From: Isoetes taiwanensis
Lineage: Eukaryota; Streptophyta; Lycopodiopsida; Isoetales; Isoetaceae
Assembly: GCA_021234155.1 (NCBI GenBank)
Contig: JAJEKV010000329.1
Span: 248,001 to 312,000 of the forward strand
Length of the DNA stretch: 64,000 bases
Direction of reading: 5' to 3'
How positions within the stretch are numbered: position 1 is the first letter of the stretch; every line of letters begins with the position of its first letter. Shown in pieces: positions 19,301 to 31,043 of this stretch. A program made the translations under genes and the position numbers. The notes under the pieces were generated by a model that did no database searches, was not told the DNA's origin, and was given only the letters and a program-made list of their open reading frames with translations.

Positions 19301-22035
19301 TATGAGGGATGTGAGGTTGGCTTTAAGTGAGGATCCTTTCAATTCTTCTTTACATCTCCAAGAGGAAAATCTTGAAATAAAGATTAGGATTATTGAGGAA
19401 TTTGAGGCCAAAGGGGCAGCAATCAGATCAAAAATTAAATACACAAATGACATGGACTCTGGTAGCACGAATTTTTTCTTTAGAATTGCCAAGGCAAGAC
19501 AGAATAAGAGCTCTATCAATGAAATTACTAATGATTCTGGTCTGGTTTTGAATAATCCCTGTGATATCACTAATTATTTCCATTCTAAATATTCAGATCT
19601 GTTTTCAAAAAGCATCAGTTCTGATATCTCTATGGACAATAATGCCAAGAAATTCATTGATTTGATTGACTCCATTATTTCAAATGATCACAATCAAATG
19701 GATATTACCCTTTCAGATGTTCCTAGCCCTGATGAAGTTTTCTCAATTCTCAAAAGCTTTAAACATGGTAAATCTCACGGTCACGATGGATTTCCTCGAA
19801 TTCTTTTTTAGAATTTTGGGATTTAATCCAGTATGACTTCATGCATTTCATAAGAGGCTTTTGGGAAGCTAAGCATCTTCATCCTTCTATAGCTAGTGGA
19901 TTTATCTCTCTAATCCCTAAAGTGGACAAGCCTCTTTGGGTTTTTCATTTGGAGACCAATATCTTTAACCAATACCACCTATAAGATCTGTGCCAAAATT
20001 ATTGCCTCAAGAATCAAAGATTATCTTCAGAACTGTATCAGTACGATTGGAAATCAGAGTGCTTTTCTCCCTAATAGGTTTATTCTTGAGAACTATATTC
20101 TTTGCCATGGAAGGGTTGCATTGGAATAAAATCTCGAATCAAAGCTGTGTTCTTCTTAAGTTAGATTTTAAAAGAGCCTTTGATAACATTAGATGGGATT
20201 TCATTGAATATGCTATGGAAAAACTCGGTTTTCATGATAAAGTCATCCAGTTAATCAATGATCTGAATCTTAGATCAAGTTCAGCAATTCTAATTAATGG
20301 TTCACCTAGTCCTTTTTTTCCTTTGGAGAGGGGGGTCAGACAAGGTTGTCCTTTGGCTCCCTATTTATTCATTGTAGTGGCTGAGATGCTGACTAAGGCT
20401 GTCCTGCATCATCAAAATGTTGGAAATTTGACTGGGCTAAAGCTCCCAAAATCCACTGAGTCTATTTGCATCCACCAATATGCTGATGACACTTTCTGCT
20501 TCCTGGAAAATAAGGATGATAATATTAATCTTTTTATGGATATCTTGAGCCAATTTAGTGCAGCCTCAGGTGTGGACCTTAATTTATCTAAATGTGTTAT
20601 TATTGGTGATGATGACATTAATGTGCATGGGATTAAAGTTATTAAAACCTCTGAAGTTACCAAACTTTTGGGAATGCCTTTATCTTTAAATTCAAATCTT
20701 TCTGGTCTGTGGTCTCCTATTGTTGAGAAAATTAGAGCTAAACTTCATACATACAGAAATTCTCTATCTCTGGCTGGTCGAGTGGTAATTGCTAATCAAG
20801 TTCTCACCAGCTCCCATATTTATTTCTCCACTGCTCTTGTGGCTCCTGCCTGTGTCTATAAACAGATTGAGAAGATCATAAGGAATTTTATATGGAATGG
20901 TAACAACTTAGTCAATTGGAACACAATCACCATGAAGAAGAAAGAGGGTGGCCTAGCATGTAAAGACATTCATAAACAAGCTCAAGCTCTTGCTGGAAAG
21001 TTTGTTTGGAAAGCCCTCAGTGGTTCTAATAGTGCTGCTTCCAAATTCATTAGATATTGGCTTAAGGAGAGTTCTCCCCTGGGTCATCCCTCAGTCTCCC
21101 ATGAGCTGCCGAATTCTGCCTTTTGTGAAGTCTCCTTGGCATCAAACATGTCTCCTCTTATGAGGAATATTATGAAGGCTTGGAATAATATTTTCTCGGC
21201 ATTCAAATATGAGCAGGATATATGTTTTCATTCTGCTATGTCCATTTTTTGGTCTCCTACTTTTAAGGATCATCCAAACCACGTGCTTGCTTTAAAGCAC
21301 CCTCAAATATACAAAAAGTGGAGTTCTTATGGGATCATTAACCTGGGAGATCTGTGGCAGAATAACAGATGGATAACGTGGTCTAATCTCAAAGCTACTA
21401 TTAGGGGCTCTCAAACTGATAAAAAAATTTACAAACACATCAGGAACATTGTGGGAAATTCCAATATTAATCAGATCTTGCATAGTAATTTGGATTGGTG
21501 TTTAAATAAGAAGAAGTGCTATAAGGTAAAGGATGTTTATAATTTCATACATCAGAGTCCTCATCCTCCCAAATCTTCCAGTGTTTGGGGAATTGATCCT
21601 ACTGCTACCAAATTCATTATAAAAAATGTTTGGAATTCTTATGTTGCAAAAAAGGTTTCCTTCTTCATTTGGCTCATTGCAAACAAAAGTGTTCCTTGCC
21701 TTCAGGTTATTAACAGCAGGAATCCTAATGTGTCTCCCAATTGCCCTCTAAACTGTAATAATGTTGAGGATTTTGAACATATCTTTTTTTACGTTCTAAG
21801 TTGGATTCCTTGTGGTCTTGGATCAATAGATATTTTGGTAACTTTGATAGATCTTCTATAATCAATCTCTTACAAGGACAAGACGCTTACAAAAACACTA
21901 TTGTCTATTTATGCCTTTGGAATATCTGGAAATCCAGAAATAGATGTTTATATGGCAAAAAAAGGTTTTCTATTACATGGATCAAATTGCATATTAAGTA
22001 TGACATTGAGCTTTGTGCTCCCCGCACATAGGAAA
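19300..22035 (+). pseudogene. L1 ORF2 reverse transcriptase and C-terminal cysteine region
   Basis: After a frameshift the reading continues at about 19290-19811 (FEAKGAAIRSKIKYTNDMDS, then HGKSHGHDGFP). It breaks over 19812-20100 and is open again to about 21795. RT motifs include LLKLDFKRAFDNIRWDF (first catalytic Asp), GVRQGCPLAPYLF, and IHQYADDTFCFLE (catalytic YADD), then KLLGMPLSLNSNLSG and AGRVVIANQVLTSSHIYFS. The C-terminal zf-RVT-like part has FFIWLIANKSVPCLQVI, then NCPLNCNNVEDFEHIFF. Another shift near 21795 leads to LWNIWKSRNRCLYGKK, ending at 22029-22031. The stops make this non-functional. Confidence 0.9.
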
Positions 22036-22199
22036 TTATTTTTGACAATTATGACAGGTGTTGGGATCAAATTGGTGAATTTGTGGGGTATCATCTTTTG
22101 TTCATTTCCAGGCTCACATTTACAAATGCTAATTGAGTTTTTTTGCTTAGGATACATGGAGTTATGCAGAGGTCCACATACAAACAGATACTTTGTCAC

Positions 22200-23034
22200 T
22201 AAGGATGGGGCCTCTTTGAGAAATGAAGTGGCGGATATGGTGAAACACGAGTAATACATGAGCATCAAGTTCCGCTATCCTCCACATAATCATTGGACAC
22301 ATAAGCGGGTAGTAGATGATGAGGAGGTTAGGACAAAATCGGAAAGGTTATGGGCTTCAATCTTCTCAAGAGAAGTAATGCAAAGCGATCTACTTATTTT
22401 GGTTCATGGAAAAGCATCACCATGAATTTCTGAAAGGCAATTCTTGAGGTACGAGAGAACTATACTATACTCACGGGATGCTAGCTGATGCTTATGGCAA
22501 TCTTATTTCGCTCATGGGTGCGCCAAGATTATTATAGATCGATCGGGAGACCCGGTTGTGGAAAGAATACTCATACACTCGGATACAACTAGCAATTTCA
22601 CAACACGCTTCAATATCCTCTTCCAGTCTGATGATCCCAATTGCCCCATTATTCCTACCATCCCATCAACAAGGATCTTAGCAAAAGTCAGCACTATGGC
22701 CTCCTTATGATTGCAATATTTCTGTTTGTATGTGCAGGTTTTAGTACTGACAACAAAAGGGCAATACAGGGATGCATCTCTTTTTCTATTCAGCAACATG
22801 CTCGGGCCTTCTATGTGATTTCTTGCAAAAGTGGCTACCTATTTTGATACATCTGCTGCTGTGAAGAATCTTCATATCTTCAAGCTTATTTTGGCCGGAT
22901 ACTTTTATAAACATCTGTGTGGATAATTATATTGTCACCTACTATCATATTGTGCCTTGTTAAGCCTCGATGGGACTTAACAGGATTTTGTATGTTTTTC
23001 CTTAATTAATGAAAAAATCATCTCGTTCCTTCAA
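22200..23034 (+). other. LINE 3' region with conserved tail segment, 3' UTR
   Basis: Around 22324-22384, EEVRTKSERLWASIFSREVM is encoded. The related LINE at 51.64-51.69 kb has KESEDLWASILHGEVVQ at the corresponding place, followed in both by an ERxxxRYE motif. This indicates coding beyond the cysteine motif in the ancestral ORF2. The remainder up to the poly(A) at about 23035 looks like 3' UTR. Confidence 0.5.
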
Positions 23035-23061
23035 AAAAAAAAAAAAAAAAAAACTATTTCT
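23035..23061 (+). repeat. LINE poly(A) tail and 3' TSD
   Basis: The poly(A) run at about 23035-23053 merges with the 3' copy of the duplication, which ends ACTATTTCT at 23061. Confidence 0.85.
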
Positions 23062-23820
23062 CGTTTAAACTAATACTAATAATACCAAAACTAATGCCAC
23101 TTGTATCCCCAAAATGGACTTGGTTTCCAAGTAAAAGATGCTTTGTTATGTTTATTAAACCAACAATAGTTCACTTGTCTAAAGCAGCATCTATTTGCGA
23201 AAATACAATTTGTAGTTAACTTGTAAATTTTGACAAAAAAAATTGAGAGATTTTGATGTATGGAACAACATTGCTTCACAAAAAATATGTAGGCAACTTC
23301 GTGTAAAAACCAACTTAAGTTGTATGCACAATTAATGCCAAACCATTACTGGTCTATGGCCTGAACCACATATTTAAAACACAGCAACAAACCACTATTA
23401 CAAACACACTAACAAACTGAACAAATAAACTACCACAGAGAACCACGATGGTGAACCATGGTAAAGAACTAGTTATGATTATTCAACACATTAACCCACT
23501 TAGTAACTTTACTTTATTATAGTGGTTTCGTTGAAAAGATGATGGAAAAAACTAATAACGATTTTTTTGGGGGGCCTTGTGATGACTCCACGACACTTTG
23601 TCCAGCTTCTAGTGCCTTTGCCCGCATACTCATTATTATATTTGGCTATGGTGTCAATGGTGCTCAATATTTTGGGTATCGTGGTTGTTCCTTTGTATTG
23701 CCCTCACAGGTTCGTTCCAGATTGCAGGTTATGATCCATTCTGGTGGTCCCATGTGTTCTATGAATTTGTCAGTGCTTAGTAATTTTTACTATACTTTTG
23801 TCTCATTGGCATGAGTTGTC
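23062..23820. other. Unassigned AT-rich sequence
   Basis: No gene, repeat or ROP exon recognised. This should be the sequence 3' of the ROP pseudogene before the LINE landed. The missing C-terminal ROP exons were looked for and not found. Confidence 0.3.
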
Positions 23821-25620
23821 CTAGTTTTCATTTTTTCTTATTTCGTTTTTGAGCATCTTTCTTCCTTGATTTTATTGTGGTGTTTGGTTTCTCTTGTCCT
23901 GACATGTTCCATTTACTCTCTCTATGTTGCTTTGTGCAAGGTTGTCACAGTGCAGTATTCTTGATGGCCTTATGTACTGCTTGCTCCTTTACTCATTTTT
24001 CCCCCATTCTTGATTGCCCTCTACATAGTTCCTTTCTGCATTGAGACTTCTACATGGTTTATGCCTATATTTGAGGCACTCTTTTTCTTTAGATGCATGA
24101 GCATAAGATCCATTTAGCATGGTTCTCGTATTTTGCATTTTTGTTTCTTTTGCACGTTCAGTTCACTTGCCTGGTTTCACTTATGCTTTGCTTCGCATGG
24201 ATAACTGATCCCTTGGGCTATTCGCCCGTTGTTTCACTCGGTGTCTTTTGCACATTTTTTAGTCGGTTTTCTCACAGTTGCAGAGTTGTCCCTTTTGTTT
24301 TAAGTTACTCCGCTTCATTGCTTGATGTCCTTATTCCAGTTATTTCCATCCACTTGCCAGTGCTTCATCCTCTCGATTTGTTTTTTATCCAAGTTTGCTC
24401 ATTTTGTTTTTCCGTGATTTCCATTTTTTTCACGTATTTTTTGCCTTTATTTCGGTTTGTTCAAGTTTGTCAATAGGTGTTTGTTTTTTAGGCAGTTTAC
24501 TTTTGTCATTTGGGTATTTTTTTGCCCTTCTTTACTCTGATTTTTATGTTTCTGTGTTTTTCGCATTGACCCTTTGTTATCTCCGTTTTAGATTTGTTTC
24601 ACTTGCTCCATATGACACATTAGCCTCATCTGTGCATTCTGTTTCACTGATCCTTGTGGACTCGTTTCTCCCTTTCTTTATTCCACATTTTCAATTTATT
24701 CTATGAGATTTGACTTGCTCCATTATGGGTTGGTTGCGCTTCTTTTTACTTCATGCTTATCATTATATGGCTCTATTCAAGTATGTATGCATTGTTCCCT
24801 TCATTAATTTCCTTTGGCTTGTGGTTTTGTTCAACTTTGATGATACTATTAGCATCAGTTCCTTCTTCGATTTCTTTGTCTTCTTGCTCCTTGCTTATTG
24901 CTAGTTAGGATAGTTCGGATTTATGAATCTTTGTTGGTATAGTATTTATTGGTGCATTAGTCATTGCCATCATTACTCTGTTGATGTCGTCATGTTTATG
25001 GCTCTGTTGGTTGTTGTTCCATGAGTTCCTTTCTCATTTCTTACTGCTCTATTCCATCTTCTATTTTCATGCCCCTCTTCCATCTTTCACGGCATTGGTT
25101 CTCTTATGTCCTTCATGTATGCATCCCATTCTTCGGATTCTGGCTTTACCTGCTCATTCTGCTTCTCTTGGCTCCTTACGTCTCTGCTTTCCCTTTCGCT
25201 CCATTTTCCTTAGTTTGCTCTTTCTTCCTTTTTTTCTCTATTTGCTTTGGTTGCTCCTTTGTTCAAGATGAACCTTTCCCAGTACTCGGGAACTCCTTCC
25301 TTGCCCCTTCTTCTTGTTTATCCTATTGCTCGTTTATCTTTTTTTTCTCATTATCCCCTCTTATCTCTTTCATCTCATCTGTTCCTTTGATATCTTGTAT
25401 TCTACTCATCCTATATGGTTTGACCTAGTCTGCTCATCCTCCTTTATCTGGATTCATCCCCTCTGTACCTTCACACTTGTGGCCGTTTCGCTTTTGCCAT
25501 CAGCCTTATTTGTGTATTCTCTTTCATGTTATTCCAGTAACCCTTGCAGTCTCTTTTCTCCCTTCTCATTGAACATATTTCATTCTGGCTTCTTTTCTTT
25601 CTTTGTCTAGAAGTGAAGTG
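23820..25620. repeat. Pyrimidine-rich block with diverged internal repeats
   Basis: The plus strand is strongly T/C-rich. A segment at about 24630-24680 (gcctcatctgtgcattctgt and following text) reappears with changes at about 25500-25555, implying a period near 0.87 kb. The hydrophobic plus-strand frames (Phe, Leu, Ser, Cys-rich) follow from base composition and are not accepted as genes. Confidence 0.4.
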
Positions 25621-25943
25621 GTGTTCTCATTGAGCTTTGTAAAATCATTGAGTACAACTTGATACCCCTCCTAGGGGTAGAAAACATTGAAATTTGAAAA
25701 TTAAATGCTCCGAAACTAGACAATCATCGAGAGCATGACGAAAATAAAGAATACTACAAGATAACAGACGATTATCTCCCGTTTGAGAAAAGAGTTGAAA
25801 TACAACGTGAAGGCACTGACGGCTGAGCAAGCTGCAAGAAAGAACCTGCAATGGAAAGAATGCAAAGGAGAATGATCCGTTAAAAAGTTAGTAGCTTCAA
25901 GCCTGGACACGTGCCAAAGCGCAAATATCAAAAATATAATAGC

Positions 25944-26130
25944 ACTCGGAGGCTTCAGCGCCACGCCGAGGAAGAAACAATAGCCGACCAATCGAGAACC
26001 GTCCGTGAAAAAAACCATCGCGGGGAAAAAAAACCATCCGATTAGTGCTACCTCGGAGGCTACAGTGCCACGCCGAGAGGAAATGAATAACAAAAATTGT
26101 CTCGGAGGCTACGACACCACGCCGAGAAAA
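25944..26130. repeat. Three CTCGGAGGCTNC...CCGAG short repeats
   Basis: The 26 bp form ctcggaggctacagtgccac followed by gccgag occurs near 25947, 26053 and 26100, with substitutions in the middle. The ends CTCGG and CCGAG are complementary, so each can fold into a small hairpin. Confidence 0.75.
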
Positions 26131-26311
26131 AAGAAACTATGGAGGAAAACTGAAGCTACAGAGCCACAACATAAAAGACACAAGAGGGAGGAGCGGGAGG
26201 GAAACTTGAGGAGCCAAAGAAGAGAAAACAGAAAGGGGGAGCTCAAGAGAACGCCGATGAGTGGAAATGAGACAAGAGGATGAATAAATAGGAGATGTGA
26301 AGAAAGGCGTC

Positions 26312-26373
26312 CCCATCCAAGGAATGTCGGTTCTATTGCTGTCGCAATAGAACCGTGGCATTCCTAGGATGGG
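26312..26373. repeat. Perfect-loop hairpin, ~28 bp stem
   Basis: The left arm 26312-26339 starts CCCATCCAAGGAATG. The loop TGTC is at 26340-26343. The right arm 26344-26373 ends CATTCCTAGGATGGG. Pairing is complete except for one mismatch and a two-base bulge. It resembles a small-RNA precursor or the remnant of a foldback element. Confidence 0.85.
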
Positions 26374-26639
26374 TCATATGAGACAAACAAGTTGGCCGAT
26401 AGAAGAGGAATCTATCTCAAAAGGACTGGACAAAAAAAGATAACTAGGGGAAAGGGCAGAGCAACCAAAGTGAGAAAAACGCAAAGAAAGATGATCGGAA
26501 TAGAATAGACAACTGGGAGAATAACAAAAGGCTAGGCAAAGCGAATCAGAACAAAGAGTATGATAAAAGCGGCACTAAGAAGGCAAAGAACTATGGCGGG
26601 ACGGCGAAGAAACGAAGGAGAGCAAACATCAAGACGTTT

Positions 26640-29500
26640 CAAGAAGGACCAAGACGTTTCAAGAGGGTAAGTGAAAGCGACAAGGAGAAATGACGAGTAA
26701 AGGACAAAAGAGATGAACCAAACATAATGATGAAGAAATGGGAAGATAAAGGGATCGTGAACAAAAAGAATAGAGTACGTAAGGACAATATACTTAATGT
26801 CGCATGATGCAAGGCTGCAAAATACAAATGTCTAACACGCCCATAGGGGCAACCATGAGAAACACTGAGGAAAAAGCGAGAATAGGCCCTCAAAGACCTC
26901 CATGAGAAAGAACTGAAAAAATTCTAGGGAGAAGTATGCAAAGACCTAGCGAACACATATAATAACACCATAACCAAAAACATGATTCGCACAATCGTAA
27001 CACTAGAACATACGAACAAAAGGAGCATCTAACCTACTAATTGTAATATTGGAAACAAGGGCCCTAGAATATGAAATACCAGTGAGGTAATCTCGAAACA
27101 CCAGAAAAACCTAAAGCAGAACTAGAACATGCAACCACAAAATACTAGAGGGTAACGCTTTCCAAAGGAAAGGAAAAACTCAAAATGATAATAACTCAAA
27201 GAAAGAACATCCATGTCCAATCGACCCTTATAAAAAGAGATATATCATAACAAAAGATCAACATGCACTAGTAGAACCATAGTGACAATCGTAAACTGCA
27301 ACAAATCAAAGAAATCCGAGGAGATAACATTTTATAACTAAAAAGAAAATACCAGTAAAACCATAGAAATTTGTTAACTAACTTTAACTCTTGGAACTAG
27401 CAAGAATAGCCCTCGAAAAGAGGATAATAATTCAAGACAGGAGTGAAGCCAAGATGGCCATATTCACAAGAAAGACAAGATGCAAAAGACGACTAGAACA
27501 GAAGGAGCACAAGACGCCTAAAGACAAATGTGGGAGCCTGTAATGGCAATCCATGAACGAGATAAACCCGAAAACCAAAGGAGAAATAAGAGAACTGTGA
27601 CAGTGGCAAGAAGAGGTAAGCAAGGCAATAGGGCACAAACTAACATGATTGAAGAGCACAAAAGCGGGTCGGAGGAGTAAGAAGAGTAATATCATCTAAG
27701 GTGACAAAAAGGGGCATCATCACCATGGAGCAATAAAACCGAAGTTACGGAATCAAACGAAAAAATATGAAACAAAGGGAAACAAGAGATAATGGAACTA
27801 AACATGCCTCCTACCATGCCAGACATCCCAAACATAAAAAGCCAGAAACAATCGAGCAATGATCGTGAAATCATGATGTAATGAGGAAAATGGAATGAGC
27901 GAACCACAAAAAACAAATCAAAATATGAACCAAAACACATAAGATACTTAAAGAAAGATAATTGTGCCAATACATACACAAGTAAACGAGACGCTGAACT
28001 ATATAAATGACAAGTTATTCTAACATGCCTGCAAGAGTCGACTATGAAATCCAAGAGAATATGCTCGCAAAAAAAAAAAAATATCTAAAAAACATGTTGT
28101 AAACCTGCAGGATGCCACAAACCTGAGCAATAAATCCTTTGTATAAGCACAACAATGCTCCTAGATGGTTAGTATGAGAAACTAAAGAAAGGATGCTTCA
28201 AAAGGGTAAGTGAAAGAAATAGAGGAGGAACAAGGAGTGTGGATCAAGAGGTAAGGATCAACATGCATGACAAAGAGACAAACACGATATAATGGTGAAA
28301 AAACAGGAAACATAAAGGGCTCATGAACAGAGGAACAAAGTACATAGGGACAACATAGTTAAGGTCGCATAACGCAAGGTCGAAAAATGCAATGTCAAAC
28401 AAGCACACAAAGGTAACTATGAGAAAGAGCAAGAGCAGGCCCTCAAAGACCTCCATCAGCAAGAACCGAGAAGTTATAGAAAGGAGCCTGCACTGATCTT
28501 GCGAATACACACAACCAACACCATAAATAGAAAAACAATTGTGCAGTCGTAAACTAGAACACACAAGGAAAAAGAGCATATAACCTATCTCCATTAATGT
28601 TGGAAACAAGAGCCATAATACTAGATAAAGTATTCACAAGGGACAAGAAAACCCTAAAGCAAGAGAACCAAGATAGCATATTCACAAGGTAGACAAGATG
28701 CAGACGACGACTCGAACGAAAAGGAGCACGTGATGCCTAGAAACAAATGTGGAAAATAAACCTGAAAGAATAAAAAATGGAAGACATCCAAATGAAAACA
28801 AGCGAAGGGGACATACTGAGATACATGGAAGGAAATGTAAAGCAAGAAAGGAACCGATCACAGGAGCAAACGGGGTGAAGAGAGTAAGATGACCATAGGA
28901 GTGGCTAGAAAAAATATGTGTAACCTAGATAAATAGGAATATGAGACAACCATACGGGCTAGGAAATCTATATGTAAACACATAAAAATAAGAAAATCTA
29001 CGGGAAGCCCTGCAACTAGGACAAACAAAAACAAAAAGGCCAAGCAACTGGACCCTAACAGGGCAGAAAGAACAGGGCAGAAAGAACAACGACAAGGCAA
29101 AAGATGAGATGAACAAATGAAGGAGACAGAACAATTCGAAAAATTAAGATGAATGAGACAAAAGAAGGTAAGGAAAAATGTGAGACGAAAAAGACGACCA
29201 AGAAAGAAAATGTAATGCGTAGGACGACATAATTTTGGGATCACGAAAAGAGGAAGAAAGCATAAAAAATGCAAAACATCCAAATAGAAATATGGGACAA
29301 AAGGTACAACGAGAAAGAAACCCAATCACAAGAGCAAATAGGGTTAAAGGAGTAAGATGACCAAATGAGTGGCTAGGAAAAAATGTGTAAACCATATAAC
29401 TAGAAATATTAGTAAAACACAGGGACTAAGAAATTATACGTAGACTGTAGCAATAAGAAAAAACATGCATATCAACGACATGAGCATCAACCTACATGTC
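26640..29500. repeat. Purine-rich block of diverged long direct repeats
   Basis: About 26640-27060 and 28190-28610 align by eye over their whole length. They share ggccctcaaagacctccat at about 26886 and 28438, and related text before and after. The offset is about 1.55 kb. Further partial copies: a cluster at about 27440-27530 recurs at 28670-28760, and the phrase ggagtaagatgaccaaatga at 29348 resembles text at 28875. Minus-strand hydrophobic frames here are composition artefacts. Confidence 0.65.
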
Positions 29501-31043
29501 TAGGAATAATCACTGCGACCAACCCATGTAAACCTGCTTTCGTGAAAAAGGTTCAAATGTCTGCTACCAAAAAATATGCGTCCCAAATGAAAAAAGAAAA
29601 TTTTCTCCTTATGCACAATAAAAACCATGGAGACAATTGCACTATCAAGCAAAAAATGAGGAGATGGCATGACTGTACTAAAGAAGCATGTGCATATGAA
29701 GGTTATAATCCATACCGAAAGCAATGAACTTATAAAAAAGGAAACCGCATAAACGCGCATGAAAGCAAGGAACTAGAGAAAAATAACTACGATAAATGAA
29801 AACTCAAGCACTCTTGTAACCAGCATAAGAAAACAGACGAACCACATGACTAGTAATGCTCAAAAATAAGGATACAAAAAAGGTTCCATGTCAAATTTAG
29901 CACAAGATCATGTCAACAACTATACAAGTTTTACTAAATACCACATCAAGATATGCAATGCCCAGAAGAAACTGATATCGAAGCACTAGTAAATTGCCCA
30001 CCGTTGGTGGGCTTTACATGTGATTGTAGACAGAGATTGTTAAAAAAGCTTGAACAATGCTTAAAAAAGACAATGTTTTTCTAATGCTCAATGTTTTTTC
30101 ACCTTGTATATAGAACCATCCATTTTTATAGCATTGAATGAACTTTTCAATACATCATCACTTCATTTTTATGCATTGCTATAAGCAATTTTAAAAATGT
30201 TGAAGATCATTCCAACTGCATTAACTGTCATATCAAATTTATCTTATTGCTTGTATGCAATACCAATAACATGCCAATTCTGGAAATTGGACTATCCTCA
30301 AAATAGTACCCAATTTATGAACAACATATCTGTAATAGTGGTTCCAAGTTGAAGCAACCCATCTCGTGCATTGTTGAAGAAAAGGAGAAGCATTTGCTTC
30401 ATCTTTCCTGCCGCTAATGCACTGATGTTTGGTTGTTATGTCCATGAGGCTCAAATTCGGTAAGATCTTTAGATCTGGCGAAGAGCTTTTGAATCTGCAA
30501 AGATCTAAATTGGAAGCATCTACAAAGATCTAAGATGGGCAAAGATCTAAACTGGGCAATTTGGCATGACTTAGACCCTAACCTAACTCCAATGCTTGAC
30601 TTAACCCTAACATTTAGTGATCGATTGACCCTAACATTTAGTGACCGGTTGACAACCTTTTGAGTGGAATGGTAATGCCAATTTCCATTTCGTAATGTAG
30701 GCTATAAACACATGGCATAAGCAAAAATACATGCCACAAATAAATCCAACCCGACTTCTATATTGTATGGAGTGTTAAAATTGTATGCAGTGATGTGGCA
30801 TTCTAAAAGTCAAGGAGCACTTTGATTCAAAGACCCCAAAAAAAATCTTGACCAGCGGCGGTTACAGGTGCTTGCCTCATTGCGATGAATCAAAAAGAGG
30901 ATGATTATTCATATCCAACAGTACCTTCAAAGCTTCTCTGATTACGTCCTTGGGCATCTCCACAGAGGGCTCCCACTTCCCTTCGATGCCAAAATGGAAC
31001 AATCTGATGCCATCTTTTTGCAAGAACTAAGTCTATTAGCAGT
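29500..31043. other. Unassigned sequence 5' of the LTR element
   Basis: No gene recognised. CAAAGATCTA-like motifs recur four times at about 30460-30560. The phrase accctaacatttagtgacc is duplicated at about 30607-30655. Confidence 0.3.

Larger units (their letters stand above)
15181..23054 (+). mobile_element. Full-length non-autonomous-state L1 LINE
   Basis: About 7.87 kb, flanked by a 14 bp target-site duplication and ending in a poly(A) of about 19 bases. Order: 5' UTR, ORF1 with a Cys-His knuckle, ORF2 with APE endonuclease, reverse transcriptase and a C-terminal cysteine motif, then 3' UTR. Both ORFs have several frameshifts, so it cannot move by itself. It lies in the same orientation as the ROP pseudogene. 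A second, 5'-truncated relative is at 47.5 kb. Confidence 0.9.

Noticed and set aside
24093..25610. Several hydrophobic plus-strand ORFs that look like membrane proteins
   Set aside because: T/C-rich composition forces Phe, Leu, Ser and Cys; frames overlap with equal quality and no conserved motif is visible.
26639..29395. Hydrophobic minus-strand ORFs
   Set aside because: Same composition effect on the opposite strand of purine-rich repeats.
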